Source: Whitmania pigra (lineage: Eukaryota; Annelida; Clitellata; Hirudinida; Haemopidae). Taken from it: a stretch of DNA of 64,000 nucleotides. The notes beneath the pieces are model-generated. The model was not told where the DNA came from. It searched no databases and was given only the letters and a program-made list of their open reading frames with translations. Location of the stretch: NCBI GenBank assembly GCA_021613335.1, contig JAJTWR010000458.1, forward strand, positions 1,023,501 to 1,087,500, written 5' to 3'. This document shows positions 25,629 to 41,602 of this stretch, in pieces; position 1 is the first letter of the stretch, and the number at the start of each line of letters is the position of its first letter. A program made the translations under genes and the position numbers.

Positions 25629-26296
25629 TCAGAAACTATCTGGTGTTACTGCATATTTGGGATCATGGAGCCAGCGAGAGTCCGACGGGTGGCAGGGATG
25701 AGAGGCGAGTCCTTTCCTACTGATAGCATTGTAGAGATCTGCTGCTTGTTTTTGCAGAATGTCTGCATAAAACTTCCCTTTTTTTCCTCGAGTCACGATT
25801 TTGAGGGATGCGTTAATATGTAGTCCAGCCATCTCGAGGTGATGTTGGAGTAGACTAAGCTGGCGGGCAGCACCATGGTCATCCACATATGCAAGGTAGT
25901 CTAATTTGTGTAGACTGACTTCGTGCTGGATACCGCTTTCTTTGTCTAATTCGGACAACACTCAATTCATTACTGCATTAAAGAGCAAGGGGGATAGTGG
26001 GTCACCCTGACGGATCTCCCGGTTAACCTTGATTGGTCCACTTACTCCGTCATTACCCGGATGAAGACGGTGGTATCTTTGTGAAGCAATTCAAAGTATT
26101 GAAACAGACGATCAGGAAGGCCCATACGAAAGTGCTGCAGCCAGTAGTGGGAAGTGGAACACGATGTCAAATGCTCAAGAGAATCACAGTTACTCCCGCC
26201 ATTTGACACGTTGAATTTCTTCATGTTGGCATTCCACATTGTTCTACAACTAGAGACACCTTGGAGACCTGCTGCGATTATGCATGAAATTAACAT
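25629..26296 (-). mobile_element. Broken non-LTR reverse transcriptase
   Basis: Minus-strand pieces read, in order: HYWLQHFRMGLPDRLFQYFE, a frame change near 26045, then SGPIKVNREIRQGDPLSPLL and FNAVMN, a stop, VLSELDKESG, then LDYLAYVDDHGAARQLSLLQ and HHLEMAGLHINAS. RQGDPLSPLLFN and the YVDD box are fingers and palm motifs of non-LTR reverse transcriptases. The stop and frameshift make it a pseudogene. Endonuclease and ends were not found. The clade is not settled; the RQGDPLSPLLFN spelling is seen in R2-like and other LINE groups. The fragment may extend on either side in unreadable frames. Confidence 0.7.
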
Positions 26297-26679
26297 CGCC
26301 TAGCCAAGATTTTCAAGGGCCGACGCGAGTGTACCGGACACCGCGGGAAGCGAGCGTGCTTTACGGTAGCTGAAGACCCTATCGCCGGACAAGCCGATTC
26401 CAGGTTTTGATTATTTATTTGATTAGGGTCCGTTGCATAACTAAGATTTAGACTTATTACAGGAAACTCCTTACGAGGAAATGAACTCTTCCCGGGACTC
26501 GGGCCGACATCTCCTGGTTCGTTTGCGCTACCTCGCTTGACATACCCGAGAGCAAGCCAAAAATAATCAACCCCTTTGCAACAACAATATGACATTGCGC
26601 GCGAAATCCCGTGACACAAAATGTTACTTAAGTGATGCCGATTATTTAATATTTTAATTTTAAATAAAATAATAAACAA

Positions 26680-28210
26680 ACAGATTTTGTGTGGCTTATA
26701 ACACTTAAACAGAAAAAAAATCTACAACGTTCGTTGGAATATGCACAATGTTAAGGAAATGAAAAGTAATTGGGGGCCAAGGGAGACCGTTGCGTGACTC
26801 CTCAATTAGCGGTAACCTGACCATCGATTGAAGAAACGACAGCCTGTCAATTGTTCCCGTCAATGATTTTTAAATAAATTTAGCACATGCGCGTCAATGG
26901 CTTAAAGTGTAATTTCATTAATTATCGGGTTAACGTTTAAAAAACTTCAATAATTGAGAAAATTGGCTGGCCGTTGGCGAAAGAGCCGGCCCACAATACG
27001 AATTTACCAGTCAGCCAGCGTTCCGCGGGTTTTGCCAACAGGTTTATGCTTGAGGCCCTGTGTGGCCCCTCCATTTCTTGCTATCTGGGTAGAATTTATC
27101 ACGAGATTATCTAACAAATTTTATTAACATTTTTCATCAAGTAATACCGCCAGATTTGTGTTTTAAGAAGTAATTCAGTCAAGAGTTGTAAGAAATCATT
27201 GCTAACTTAAAGATTACAGTCGAATTAGGTGTGAGGCGACTGCTGATTATTTAAAGATCATCGGTTAAAATTTCATTATTAATTCACTTAAAACCATGTG
27301 GCCAAGCTTCTCATGAATTATTAGTTTTAGACGAGGTCGTCAAATCATCTTCTTAACAGCTCCAGATGATGCGGGAACGGAGATGGGCGTTCATGCTGCT
27401 AAAGGGCTGTGGAAGCTCTAGAACTCGTTCGCGCTTCGTTCGTTATCCTGTCTGAGGCAGTCCTTTTCAGAGTTTCTATCAACTCATAATCGGATCCAAA
27501 AGTTTAGATTCGATTTGAGTATATAGTTTGAAAATAAAATTAAGTTGAAAAATGCATAATTTTGTTTTAATCATTTGTTGGGGGAGCTAACCTTGTCTTG
27601 ACATTACATATGTATTAATGATGGCATCTTATACGGTTTTACCGCCTATTTGTTCATTTCCCCTTGCCCGTGCCTTCAAATTATATTTTACTTTTTTCCA
27701 ACGAAATATAATCAGGCCATCATGGTGAATGTCTAAAACTTATTTATTTCAAACACAATTTCTTCAAGAAGAGAAAACTGCAGATCATTCTGAGAAAGTA
27801 TATTAAATAATTGAAGTACTACATCGATCGGTTTGCAAGTCCAACCAAACATCGCATTCACGATCAAACCCTGCATCATTTTTTTAAAATCAAGCACTTC
27901 TTGGTCACTAAATAAAATCTTTGAAATTGCAGCAAAATGTATACAAGAAACATTTTGAATTGAAAATAACACAAAAAAATTAAACCACTTCGAGGTGCAT
28001 TCTTGCTGGCAATAAAAGAGTTCGACATTTCGTCAACATTTGTTTAAGGAATTGGATGGATAATATTTGCAATCATTTCAAAAATCGAAATTTTAAAATC
28101 TTACGAAATGTAAAATTGTTCTGCAGTTAAAAAAATCCAGTTTAACAATTATTTACAAAGAAATGAGATTTTGATAATGTTAAATAATTAAATAGCATTA
28201 TTTTTTGGCT
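26680..28210. other. Intergenic; one unassigned minus-strand open frame
   Basis: No gene was recognised between the retroelement relic and the K+ channel stop. An open frame from about 28032 down to 27733 on minus reads NVELFYCQQECTSKWFNFF and continues to a stop in EEIVFEINKF. It has a natural-looking composition but no ATG, no domain I recognise and no clear splice partner. Confidence 0.4.
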
Positions 28211-31200
28211 TCAACTGAAAGCCACGTTGACCATTGGAATGGTGATATCATAATTGTTGAAGCACCTGTTTGTTGGATGTTCGGTGAGAATATCTTTTCT
28301 ATTCATTTCAAACGAGACTTCGCTGAAGCTGCTGGAAGAACGGCCAAGTTCACTCGTTGGATCGCTGGATGAGCTTCCGTGTTGTGGCGAGGGAACCTGG
28401 TTGTATGTTGCTTTGTAACTCCAGTCGTCAATCGCTGTTTCAGTTGGGGTTGGAACGGTTTTTAAATCGGATGATTCCGAACACCGCAGTAACTCTTCTC
28501 CTGGAACTGCTGTTGAATTTTTGCCTCGATGTCGGGAAGAGTCAGAACTGTTTCCAAGAGTGTTGTAATCACCTTTCTGAGACAAACTGGTACCCGACAG
28601 TGAGTCAAAGAATACATTTGCTGGAGGATTGGGAGCAGTGATCGATGATGGCAATACTGGAGCTGTGTTTGGCACGGAGGATTTGTCTTTCCTTGAACGC
28701 CTCAGTTTCAGACTTCCTCTGACTCTCTGCATGACGCTGATTCTGCTGGGGTTGGTGGCCCCTTTTGGAGGAATCGTGAAGTATGGAGAGATGTCAATGT
28801 GGGTTTCGTCCTGCAATGAATTTGGAAATTTTGTCGATTCATTTTGTCTGATTAAAGAACCGCCAATTAAAAATTGACATGGATTTGAAAACATGTTCTG
28901 TTCATCATTATTTGTTCATAATTATTTAAAACATGTCGGCATGAATAATATTTGATGGATGGTAGCTGCTTGAAAAATCTGGTTAAGAATGTGATGGGAC
29001 TCATTAATTGTATGGATGTGACACACTTTCATCTCAGCCTGGAGTTGTTTTCCTGTCAGATGAACTTTTATATCCGGCCAATTACTTAGCATCCACTCTT
29101 GTTCTTCATGTTTATTTATATTTGTTTCATATCGAGACCCTCACATGATGATCTCGACGACGACGACGACAATGATGATGAAAAATAAAATAATGATGAT
29201 GAAAAATAAAATAATGATGATGAAAAATAAAATAATGATGATGAAAAATAAAATAAAGATGATGAAAAATAAAATAACTAAAATCACATCGAATAATTCA
29301 TACCAATCCAGTTTCAGTCTTCTTGGAAGCGAATTCTTTGGCGCTGCATTCAGGCATGTCCACCATTGACACGATGGAGTGAAATTGGGCGTAATCTATT
29401 TTGTATTGACCATTTTCTTTTTGATATGTCAACAACGGTGCCAGGCAGTGTCCCCAAAGAATTTCACCTGGCAGGTAAGATGTTCTCACCTGGGTTGTCA
29501 TGCCTGTTGATTCTACGATGCCTGTTGAAGTGGAACAATGCATTATTCTGTAGTCATTAAATATGAATGGCATGCTATTTCTCATTCGAGTAATATTTAT
29601 TCAGAATAATACAAACTGATGTTTGGTTAACGAGTTCATGAGAAAAACTGATCTTTGGTTAAGCGAGCATTTAATTGGAAGGAACGCCTTCTACTTAATA
29701 GCGTCCATTACGAGAGCAATAGCAATTAACTCACCTTCCATTATGACGATGATTTCGAACTTTTCCTGCAGAAGTTGAGAGGCAGAAAGGTTCCAAAGAG
29801 GGCTCGAATCGTCGATCTTATGGACGACGACGACAGGCCAAACCATGAAAACGAAGGCGTCTCCTGCTGAAGTCTCAGTTTTAACGTCCAACGGATACTG
29901 GCACAAGGGAATGCATTCTCTTTCCTTTGTTACTCTGTGAATAAATTAATGCTTTATAATCACTTAATAATTATTGCTTCAAGATTAATTTTGTCATTTA
30001 TGAATGGGTGGGTCTGTTATCTCGAAACAAGAGTAGCAGAAGATTAGAGATTGACAAATGACAGATGGCCATCTGAAGTTGTGATTCCAGGGATTTGTAG
30101 CATAAAAACGCAAACATTAGAAAGTGCTAATGAAGCTTACGACGTCATTTCACTAATAGCGTGCAAGCATTATCTAGTTGAACACTTGTGAGAAGAGACC
30201 AATGTACCTGTCCTTAACTAGGAGTGCCCTAATCGAGGTTGCAACAAAATGGGATCTTCTCATGTCCCCAACTCTAAATAACAAGCAGTAGACTCCATCT
30301 CGCTTGGTGATGACTGCACATTTACTGAACATAATTGTGTGGGCTCGTTTTTTGGGCTGAGAAAGTTTAGCAAATATGAGGCCAGTCATCAGGGACTGAA
30401 CGAAGATTCCGATGCACGATTGAACCATGAGGAGGATAATGCCCGACGAACATGTTGGTTCGACAACTCTGAATCCGTAACCAATTGTGTGCTGGGTTTC
30501 TATGGAAAACAAGAGAGCTGTTGGGAAGTCAAAAACGTTACTCACGCAGGACCTTTTTTCGCTTTCGTTCTCTAAAAAAGTCGAAGTTCTGACGAATGAG
30601 TCGTTTGGAGAAGATGTGTTCGTGAGTGACTCTTTGACGAGAAATTCTGAAGTTTCGAGAAATGATGCTGCGTTCCCGTCTGAAATTGATGAGGAACTGA
30701 TGAGGTGATCCCCGTGGGAGATTGCAATGGCGTACCAGGCAATGGCAAAGAAGAACCAACTGCAGAGAAAGGCTCCGGCAAAAAGGGCTAGCAAGTACCT
30801 CCATCGCATATCGACGCATGTTGTAAAAATGTCAACGAGATATTTCTTTTTCTTCTGCGTGACGTTTGCACTGGTGACATTGCAACTGCCATCTTTGAAC
30901 ACCAGCCTCTTTGTGTGCCTTGCTGCAAAAGTTCGCCCCCTTTGGGCGACGGGAGAGTAAGAGAAGGGTGTGACGATGCCACTACTGGCCGTGGGAGGAT
31001 CAGAGATCAAGGGCACCAGGTGGCTCTGACTGACCATGACTGAGTCGTTGCGTGGTTGGTAGTTCTGTTTAAAAACTCTGGAAAGAAATTGCCTTTGATT
31101 TGTCAAGTCGGAATTCTGTTCTTGTGAAGAGATGTTAATTTTATTCGCCGAACCCAACTTGATGAACTTGTTTTCAACGCTGGAGGTTTTTTGGATATTT

Positions 31201-31679
31201 TCAGGAGCTGTTTTTTCTGAGACAGAATGAACTCTGTTTCTTTCTTCATTCATTGGAACGTAACAGCAATTGGATGACACTGTACACAACTGACGACCTG
31301 AATAAAATTTCCACGAAAAATTACAAAATACAAAGCCCATAGAAACTGACAATTCTGTTACATTAAATTCAATCGTCAACGTTTCAATTGTTTTCATCAT
31401 CAAAATTAACCCAAGAGTTCATCATTTTTTGAGAAAATGTTTTGAACGCAAAACCTTTTTAATCAAACAGGTAGCTGCAAAGAACGACGGAAAATCTTTA
31501 AACTAACCATTTGAAGAAGTTCGACAGGATTCACGAAATTCTTGAATTTCTTGACAACCTTCCAACAGCGACCTCTCCGTTTGACGAATTTGGTTCAAAT
31601 CCTGCGATTCCTCTTGTCCCAGACAGCTCTCGGCAGTCGATTCCACGTCGTTGTAACGTTTTATGGTGAAACGAGTCAT
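28211..31679 (-). CDS. Inward-rectifier potassium channel (Kir family)
   Basis: Five exons, 31679-31508, 31297-30208, 29934-29735, 29521-29304 and 28810-28211, with phases consistent, encode 759 aa; typical Kir subunits are 370-500 aa. Kir tetramers pass K+ inward at the plasma membrane. Residues 1-208 are a long, unrecognised N-terminal region. M1 is about 223-250, the pore helix 316-327, the selectivity filter TIGYG 328-332 and M2 about 342-368. The phosphoinositide-contacting QPKKR follows at 371-375 and the cytoplasmic Kir domain runs to about 555. The extracellular cysteines C308 and C340 keep the usual spacing of 32. The M1-pore turret has 53 residues between HGD and C308, against about 10 in Kir2.1. 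The Kir2.1 rectification sites D172 and E224 align with Q358 and A410. The 200-residue tail is Ser/Pro-rich and lacks a clear PDZ motif. Spellings are shared with both Kir2 and Kir6. Confidence 0.92.
29168..29279. repeat. 21-bp tandem repeat in Kir intron
   Basis: Five copies of a 21-bp unit beginning AATGATGATGAAAAATAAAA, in the intron between the fourth and fifth Kir coding exons, ending about 25 bp after the donor at 29303. Confidence 0.85.
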
Positions 31680-31794
31680 GACGGCACTCCTGGATTCGTG
31701 AAAACAATCACTTTATTTCTCTCGAAGTGAATACCAAAAGTCGATCGAAGCGAATTCAACTCGAACCAAGCTCTACACCTGCTCAAAACGAAGG

Positions 31795-31801
31795 TTTTAT
31801 A
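31795..31801 (-). promoter_or_regulatory. TATA box of the Kir gene
   Basis: TATAAAA on the minus strand, 116 bp upstream of the Kir start codon at 31679, predicts a transcription start near 31770 and a 5'UTR of about 90 nt. It supports the exon at 31679-31508 as the first exon. Confidence 0.55.
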
Positions 31802-31849
31802 CAGGAGAGCCTGTACGTACAGAGCTCGGAATCAACGGAGCATTTAAAG

Positions 31850-34103
31850 CGACGACGTGTCAAATTGTTGATGGTTTGGGTCACGCTTAGATGAACAAAA
31901 AGACTTCTAAATATGCTGCATCATGTCTTGTATAAACACAGAAATTCTTGCGAAATTGATGCTAATGAATTTTGGAAATTATGTAGCGATAGACCACGAG
32001 GATGAGGGATTGGACATTAAATTGCATAGCTGCGTGTAACTTGGAGAGGGAGTCAACAACAAAATATTCTAGGAAATTATTCTTTTGCACTTTTAGCGAT
32101 TGCCTACAATTATTGTTAATATTATGACGCAATTATTTTCATCACAAATTTTCTGAAATTTCATTTCAGATCATTTTTAATAACTTGCAAAATAAATCGT
32201 TTCAATTAGCAGATGCAAGAGAATTCCCAAACGAGTCTAAAAGTATCATCATCATCATTATCATCCTTGACGTTATCATTATCATCTATATCATCATTAA
32301 TATCATCATTGTCACTATCATCACCATCTTATCATCATCATGATTCACTTGCCATTATCATTATCGTCTATATCATCATTGTCACTATCACCATCACCAT
32401 CTTCAACGTCGAAATAAAATGCTCACTTCCAACTATGTAGATGCTGACCCATATCGTTAAAATCCAAAGATTCAATGAGATGCAATTTCTCAGGCGTGCG
32501 ATGTTCGCTTGTTATGATGCGCTCATGTGCATCTCTGTTATAATTTCTTTTAGTTCCGGTTTTCGAGGCAAACGATTTCTCTTGCCAATTGTTAATTCTT
32601 CATTCTCTGCACTTGTGCTCACCATGAGTGGAGACTGAAACTCTGATGACCTCATGTTATAATTTTATTATCTTTTAATATTTATATTAATATTAATATC
32701 ATTAATATCAGTCTATTTTAATTAACAGTAATTTTATTTTTATTAATTCTGTTTATTATTATTTGTTTATTAACGTTATTTTTATTAATATTGTTCTCAT
32801 CAACTCATTAATTGTCAGAAATAATATATGATACGATAATTATCTATCACGCTTTAAGTCTCGAGAAATTCAAATTTGTAAATGGCTGGACGAGTCGTGG
32901 TGTCCCTCGATGACTTTATTAGCCTGAGCAGAATAACAAGAATTATAAAAAAATCAATCAATGTCAACAAATTTCTGATCAGTGGTCAAGAAATAAATGA
33001 TTTCTTTTAAATCTATAAATTATAATAGTTAAATGATTTATTTAATGCTTCTAATTTCATAAATGATAAATTGAAAAAAATTGAAATTGATCATAAGCGT
33101 CTATCAAGTTTAGAATTTTTAGAGAACTCGCTTGTTTTAGAAAAGCTACTGATTCTAAGGTTAGCAGATGAGATGAGCAGAATTAGATTTATAAATCATT
33201 AAATTATAGAGTGTTTTGTCAATAATTAATGAATCATAAATAATTGAGTGATTAACCTAATAAGCCATACCTAGTTAAATAATTACGAGTTGCAATTAAT
33301 CAGGTGATTATAAGCAATAGTGCTTATTACTAACCTGGACGGACAACCTATTTTGGGAAACATACATTTATTGCCTTTTCAGACAAGATAATATCTCTAC
33401 ATAATATGTTCATGGAAGGATGCGTGATTGGAAATTTCAAATTTTTAGCTTTCAAAATTTTAATTTAAAAAATGGTAACTCGGAGAATTTAAGAAATAAA
33501 ATATTGATGAAAGGTCATTTGTTTTCATAATCTTAAAAAAATTGACGATAATGATCTTAACTAGTTAAATAAATTTAATATCGTAATTGTAATGCATCTA
33601 TGATTGTAATCATTTCGCAAAAGTGCAGAAAACTGCAGTCTTGAAATTCAAAACCCATAAGTGTTTGTATTTTATTAACGTCCACATCATAATTAGATGA
33701 TTAGGATGACTTACGATTTCTTATAAATCTATAAATTAATAATTTAATAATTAATCATAATTAATATTATAAGATTAATATTCTAATAATTTAAGATAAA
33801 CCATTCTGTGCCGCTCTTAATCATCAAAAAGATGTCCTATTCATATTCGTGACCGTTGCATTCAGTAATTTGGTAATCATGTCTGGTCAATAAATTAAAT
33901 GTTATTAATTGTCAACTGCATCTTCCTTTGTATATAATCTCAAGATACGTGTAAAATATTTACCATACTCTAAACGTTTTTATGGAACAAATTTTCATAA
34001 CATACTTACTAATTTTTCACCCAAAAATAAAGCATTCATAATAATTATCTGTGTTAAACAAAAAAAAACATATTTATGTAATAGAAATAAAAAGGTTGCA
34101 TTT
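31850..34103. other. Intergenic, AT-rich
   Basis: No gene recognised. It holds a TCA/ATC-rich stretch at about 32238-32400 and many short AT-rich direct repeats. Short open frames here have no splice context or similarity. Confidence 0.6.
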
Positions 34104-34543
34104 TGAAAATATATCCAGATATTTTATTCCCTTTGTTTATTTATTATTTTATTACAAGAAATCCGAGCATAACGTGAGAACCATCCATAGTTTTGTCCAT
34201 CTCATTTTTTTTTTTAAATTTAAAATTTACTCGCAAATCTCTCCTATAATTAACATAATTAACCTTCACATTAGTTAGAAATAGTAAGCTTAGCCTTGAT
34301 AAGTCTTAATTGGTGTCAATACATGAAAATATATCCAGATATTTTATTCCCTTTGTTTATTTATTATTTTATTACAAGAAATCCGAGCATAACGTGAGAA
34401 CCATCCATAGTTTTGTCCATCTCATTTTTTTTTTTAAATTTAAAATTTACTCGCAAATCTCTCCTAGAATTAACATAATTAACCTTCACATTAGTTAGAA
34501 ATAGTAAGCTTAGCCTTGATAAGTCTTAATTGGTGTCAATACA
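34104..34543. repeat. 220-bp direct tandem duplication
   Basis: Two adjacent copies of a 220-bp unit, 34104-34323 and 34324-34543, beginning TGAAAATATATCCAGATATT. I find one mismatch (CTCCTATAAT versus CTCCTAGAAT). The near identity implies a very recent duplication, gene conversion, or an assembly duplication. The unit is AT-rich and noncoding. Confidence 0.93.
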
Positions 34544-34629
34544 TGCGCATACTAAGTACTTCCAGCTAATTACGATCTTGTTGTTGATGTTGCCATCTCA
34601 GTCTGTTCCTGTCACAAACATGTTTACAT

Positions 34630-34760
34630 CCTTAAACATGGCGAATGTTGACATTCAAGATGGCGGTCCTCAATCGTTAATCTTTACACCCTCAGAAGCA
34701 GACGATTCGGTACTTCAAGTGTGTGACGTCACTAGACAAATTATTTTGCTAATGGTGACG
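34630..34760. promoter_or_regulatory. Promoter-like motif cluster
   Basis: It contains CATGGCGAATG, a YY1-like CAAGATGGCGG at about 34658-34668 and a palindromic CRE, TGACGTCA, at 34724-34731. It lies about 2 kb upstream of the first assignable DCAF11 exon on the same strand, so it could be that gene's promoter, but no transcript evidence is available from sequence alone. Confidence 0.3.
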
Positions 34761-35458
34761 CGTTTTGTGAAGGTTTATGAGGCATATAAACTGATGAAAC
34801 ATGATCTGTTACGCATCAAAACATTACACATGTTGTTCCATTCGTTGTTAAGGTGACAAAGAGTTGGGAATAAGTAATGATTACTTTAATTATTGTCATA
34901 GCAAGCAGGACGGACATGATTAAAATCATGATAGGATGTTAAGCTACCCTATTGTCATTGAGTTTGTAGATTATTTATCGGATTGCACCATATTTAAGAA
35001 TCAATGCTAAACATACACATGTATTATTAACTCAAGGGTCTTTCTTTTTGAAAAAAAAAACAAAATTGAGATTTCGTTGTAAAATGAGACAAATTTCGTT
35101 TAAAACTTGTTTGTTCTCAACTGTTTATTGAACTTTTAATGTTTAATCGACGTTAATCTCTTTGTTAAAAAGACAAGAGGAGGATTAAAACTAACATCAG
35201 TTTCAACTTTTTAATCGAAAACAAATTTTTTTCAAGAAAAAAAAAGATGTCTAAAGAAAACGGGAAAATATCATTACTTGCTGCGACGGTTTCAATTCTT
35301 ACCAAAGAAACTTTATTAAATTACCATAAATCACCAGGATGTGCTTCCTGTCAATGTCAAAAATATTGTGAATCGCGTTATATCCGAAATTTCTGAACAT
35401 TTTAAACATGAAAAGAATATTATATATAGAGAAATGGCCTCCCCCGATTTTAGACTAG

Positions 35459-35689
35459 AAGCAAAAAAAGGTCATCTCCTCATGTTTTATGAGTGTTTTC
35501 CCCTTTGGAAAAAAGCTGAAATTACCTCCCTGATTTCTCAGTAGAGCCAGACCGGAATTGGTCGAGGTGTGATACTTTACAGGGGTCCATACCAACTCCC
35601 AACCTGCAAGAAAACATGGACGTAATTTCAGCTTTTTCCAAGGGGGCAAACCTTCGCACAACCTGAGAAGACGACCTTTTTTTTTCTTA
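35459..35689. repeat. Foldback: ~73-bp imperfect inverted repeat
   Basis: The left arm, about 35459-35532, and the right arm, about 35615-35689, are imperfect reverse complements; the best-matched core is GGAAAAA(A)GCTGAAATTAC with CCCC(C/T)TTGG before it. An 82-bp loop separates them. Each arm is open in outward frames (FPLWKKAEI one way, PPWKKLKL the other), which is why open frames appear on both strands. It may be a foldback-type MITE or a simple inverted duplication. Confidence 0.7.
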
Positions 35690-36736
35690 AGCCACTATTC
35701 AGATGCCTTTTTGACTACTTTACATTGTTATTTCCAGTGACTTGAATGTGAGCGCAGGATATAACGACCATTCCTACGTTTGGGGAATTATTTGCTTTAT
35801 GAATAGAGAGAAGAGACAAGGAAAGAGGTTATCGGCCAAGACATATTATGGCAAACTCTTCTTTTAGATGGTCCGATGCAAACAAATTATTGGTTAAAAG
35901 TCTGCACTTTTGATTGACAAATCAGGATTCGAAATTCTTAACCCTGAGATCTATGATTGATTCTAAAACATCAGTTTAGACAAAGTACAGAATTTAACGA
36001 ATAGCATGATTAAAAACAAAAGCTGATTGGTGATGTGCCTATTTAGTAAAAGGGTTGTTAATTGAATTGACCATAATTTATAATAATGTTATTCCGATAA
36101 CAGATTAACTATTCAGTTTGTACATTCGCTTCATCACCATGAAGTTGGATGCAAATGGCATTTAATAGTTTTATTTTATGTTTCGGATTTGTTGGAGACG
36201 AATTATTTACTTATTTGTAAAATCATCTTTTTCATGATTATTTTGCTATTTGGAAGCCCATCTGATTTTTACAAACAAATGTTTCTCGGTCGTACTTGGC
36301 TGGTTGGTCGGCTGCGTACAAAAGTTGAGTATTGGGATTTAATTGTTATTTCCATATAATAAATATCATTATCAATATATTGTGTTCCATTGAGAGAAAA
36401 GAAAAGTCATTCAAAATAGATAACGGAAACGAAAGAGGCTTTTTATATAATATTTTCTCTATGGGGTGAGTACATCATTTAAAATCTCCACAAATCTCTC
36501 TTTGTCGGGTTACATGAAAACTTTCAAAGTACTTTAAAGTGCTAAAATAAGTTTATTTTGCAAAAAATAATTGACAAGTTTTACTGTAGAGGAATTTGAG
36601 GAATATAATTTTCAACATTTGAAAAATTACTCTGGTTTCATATTGAATTACGTCTTTTTTTCCAGAAGTTAAACACTTTTCGAATTCTAAATGAATCTTT
36701 TATAAATTCTCCAGGAGATCTCTTTTCAGGAAAGAG

Positions 36737-41602
<4,866 letters not shown>

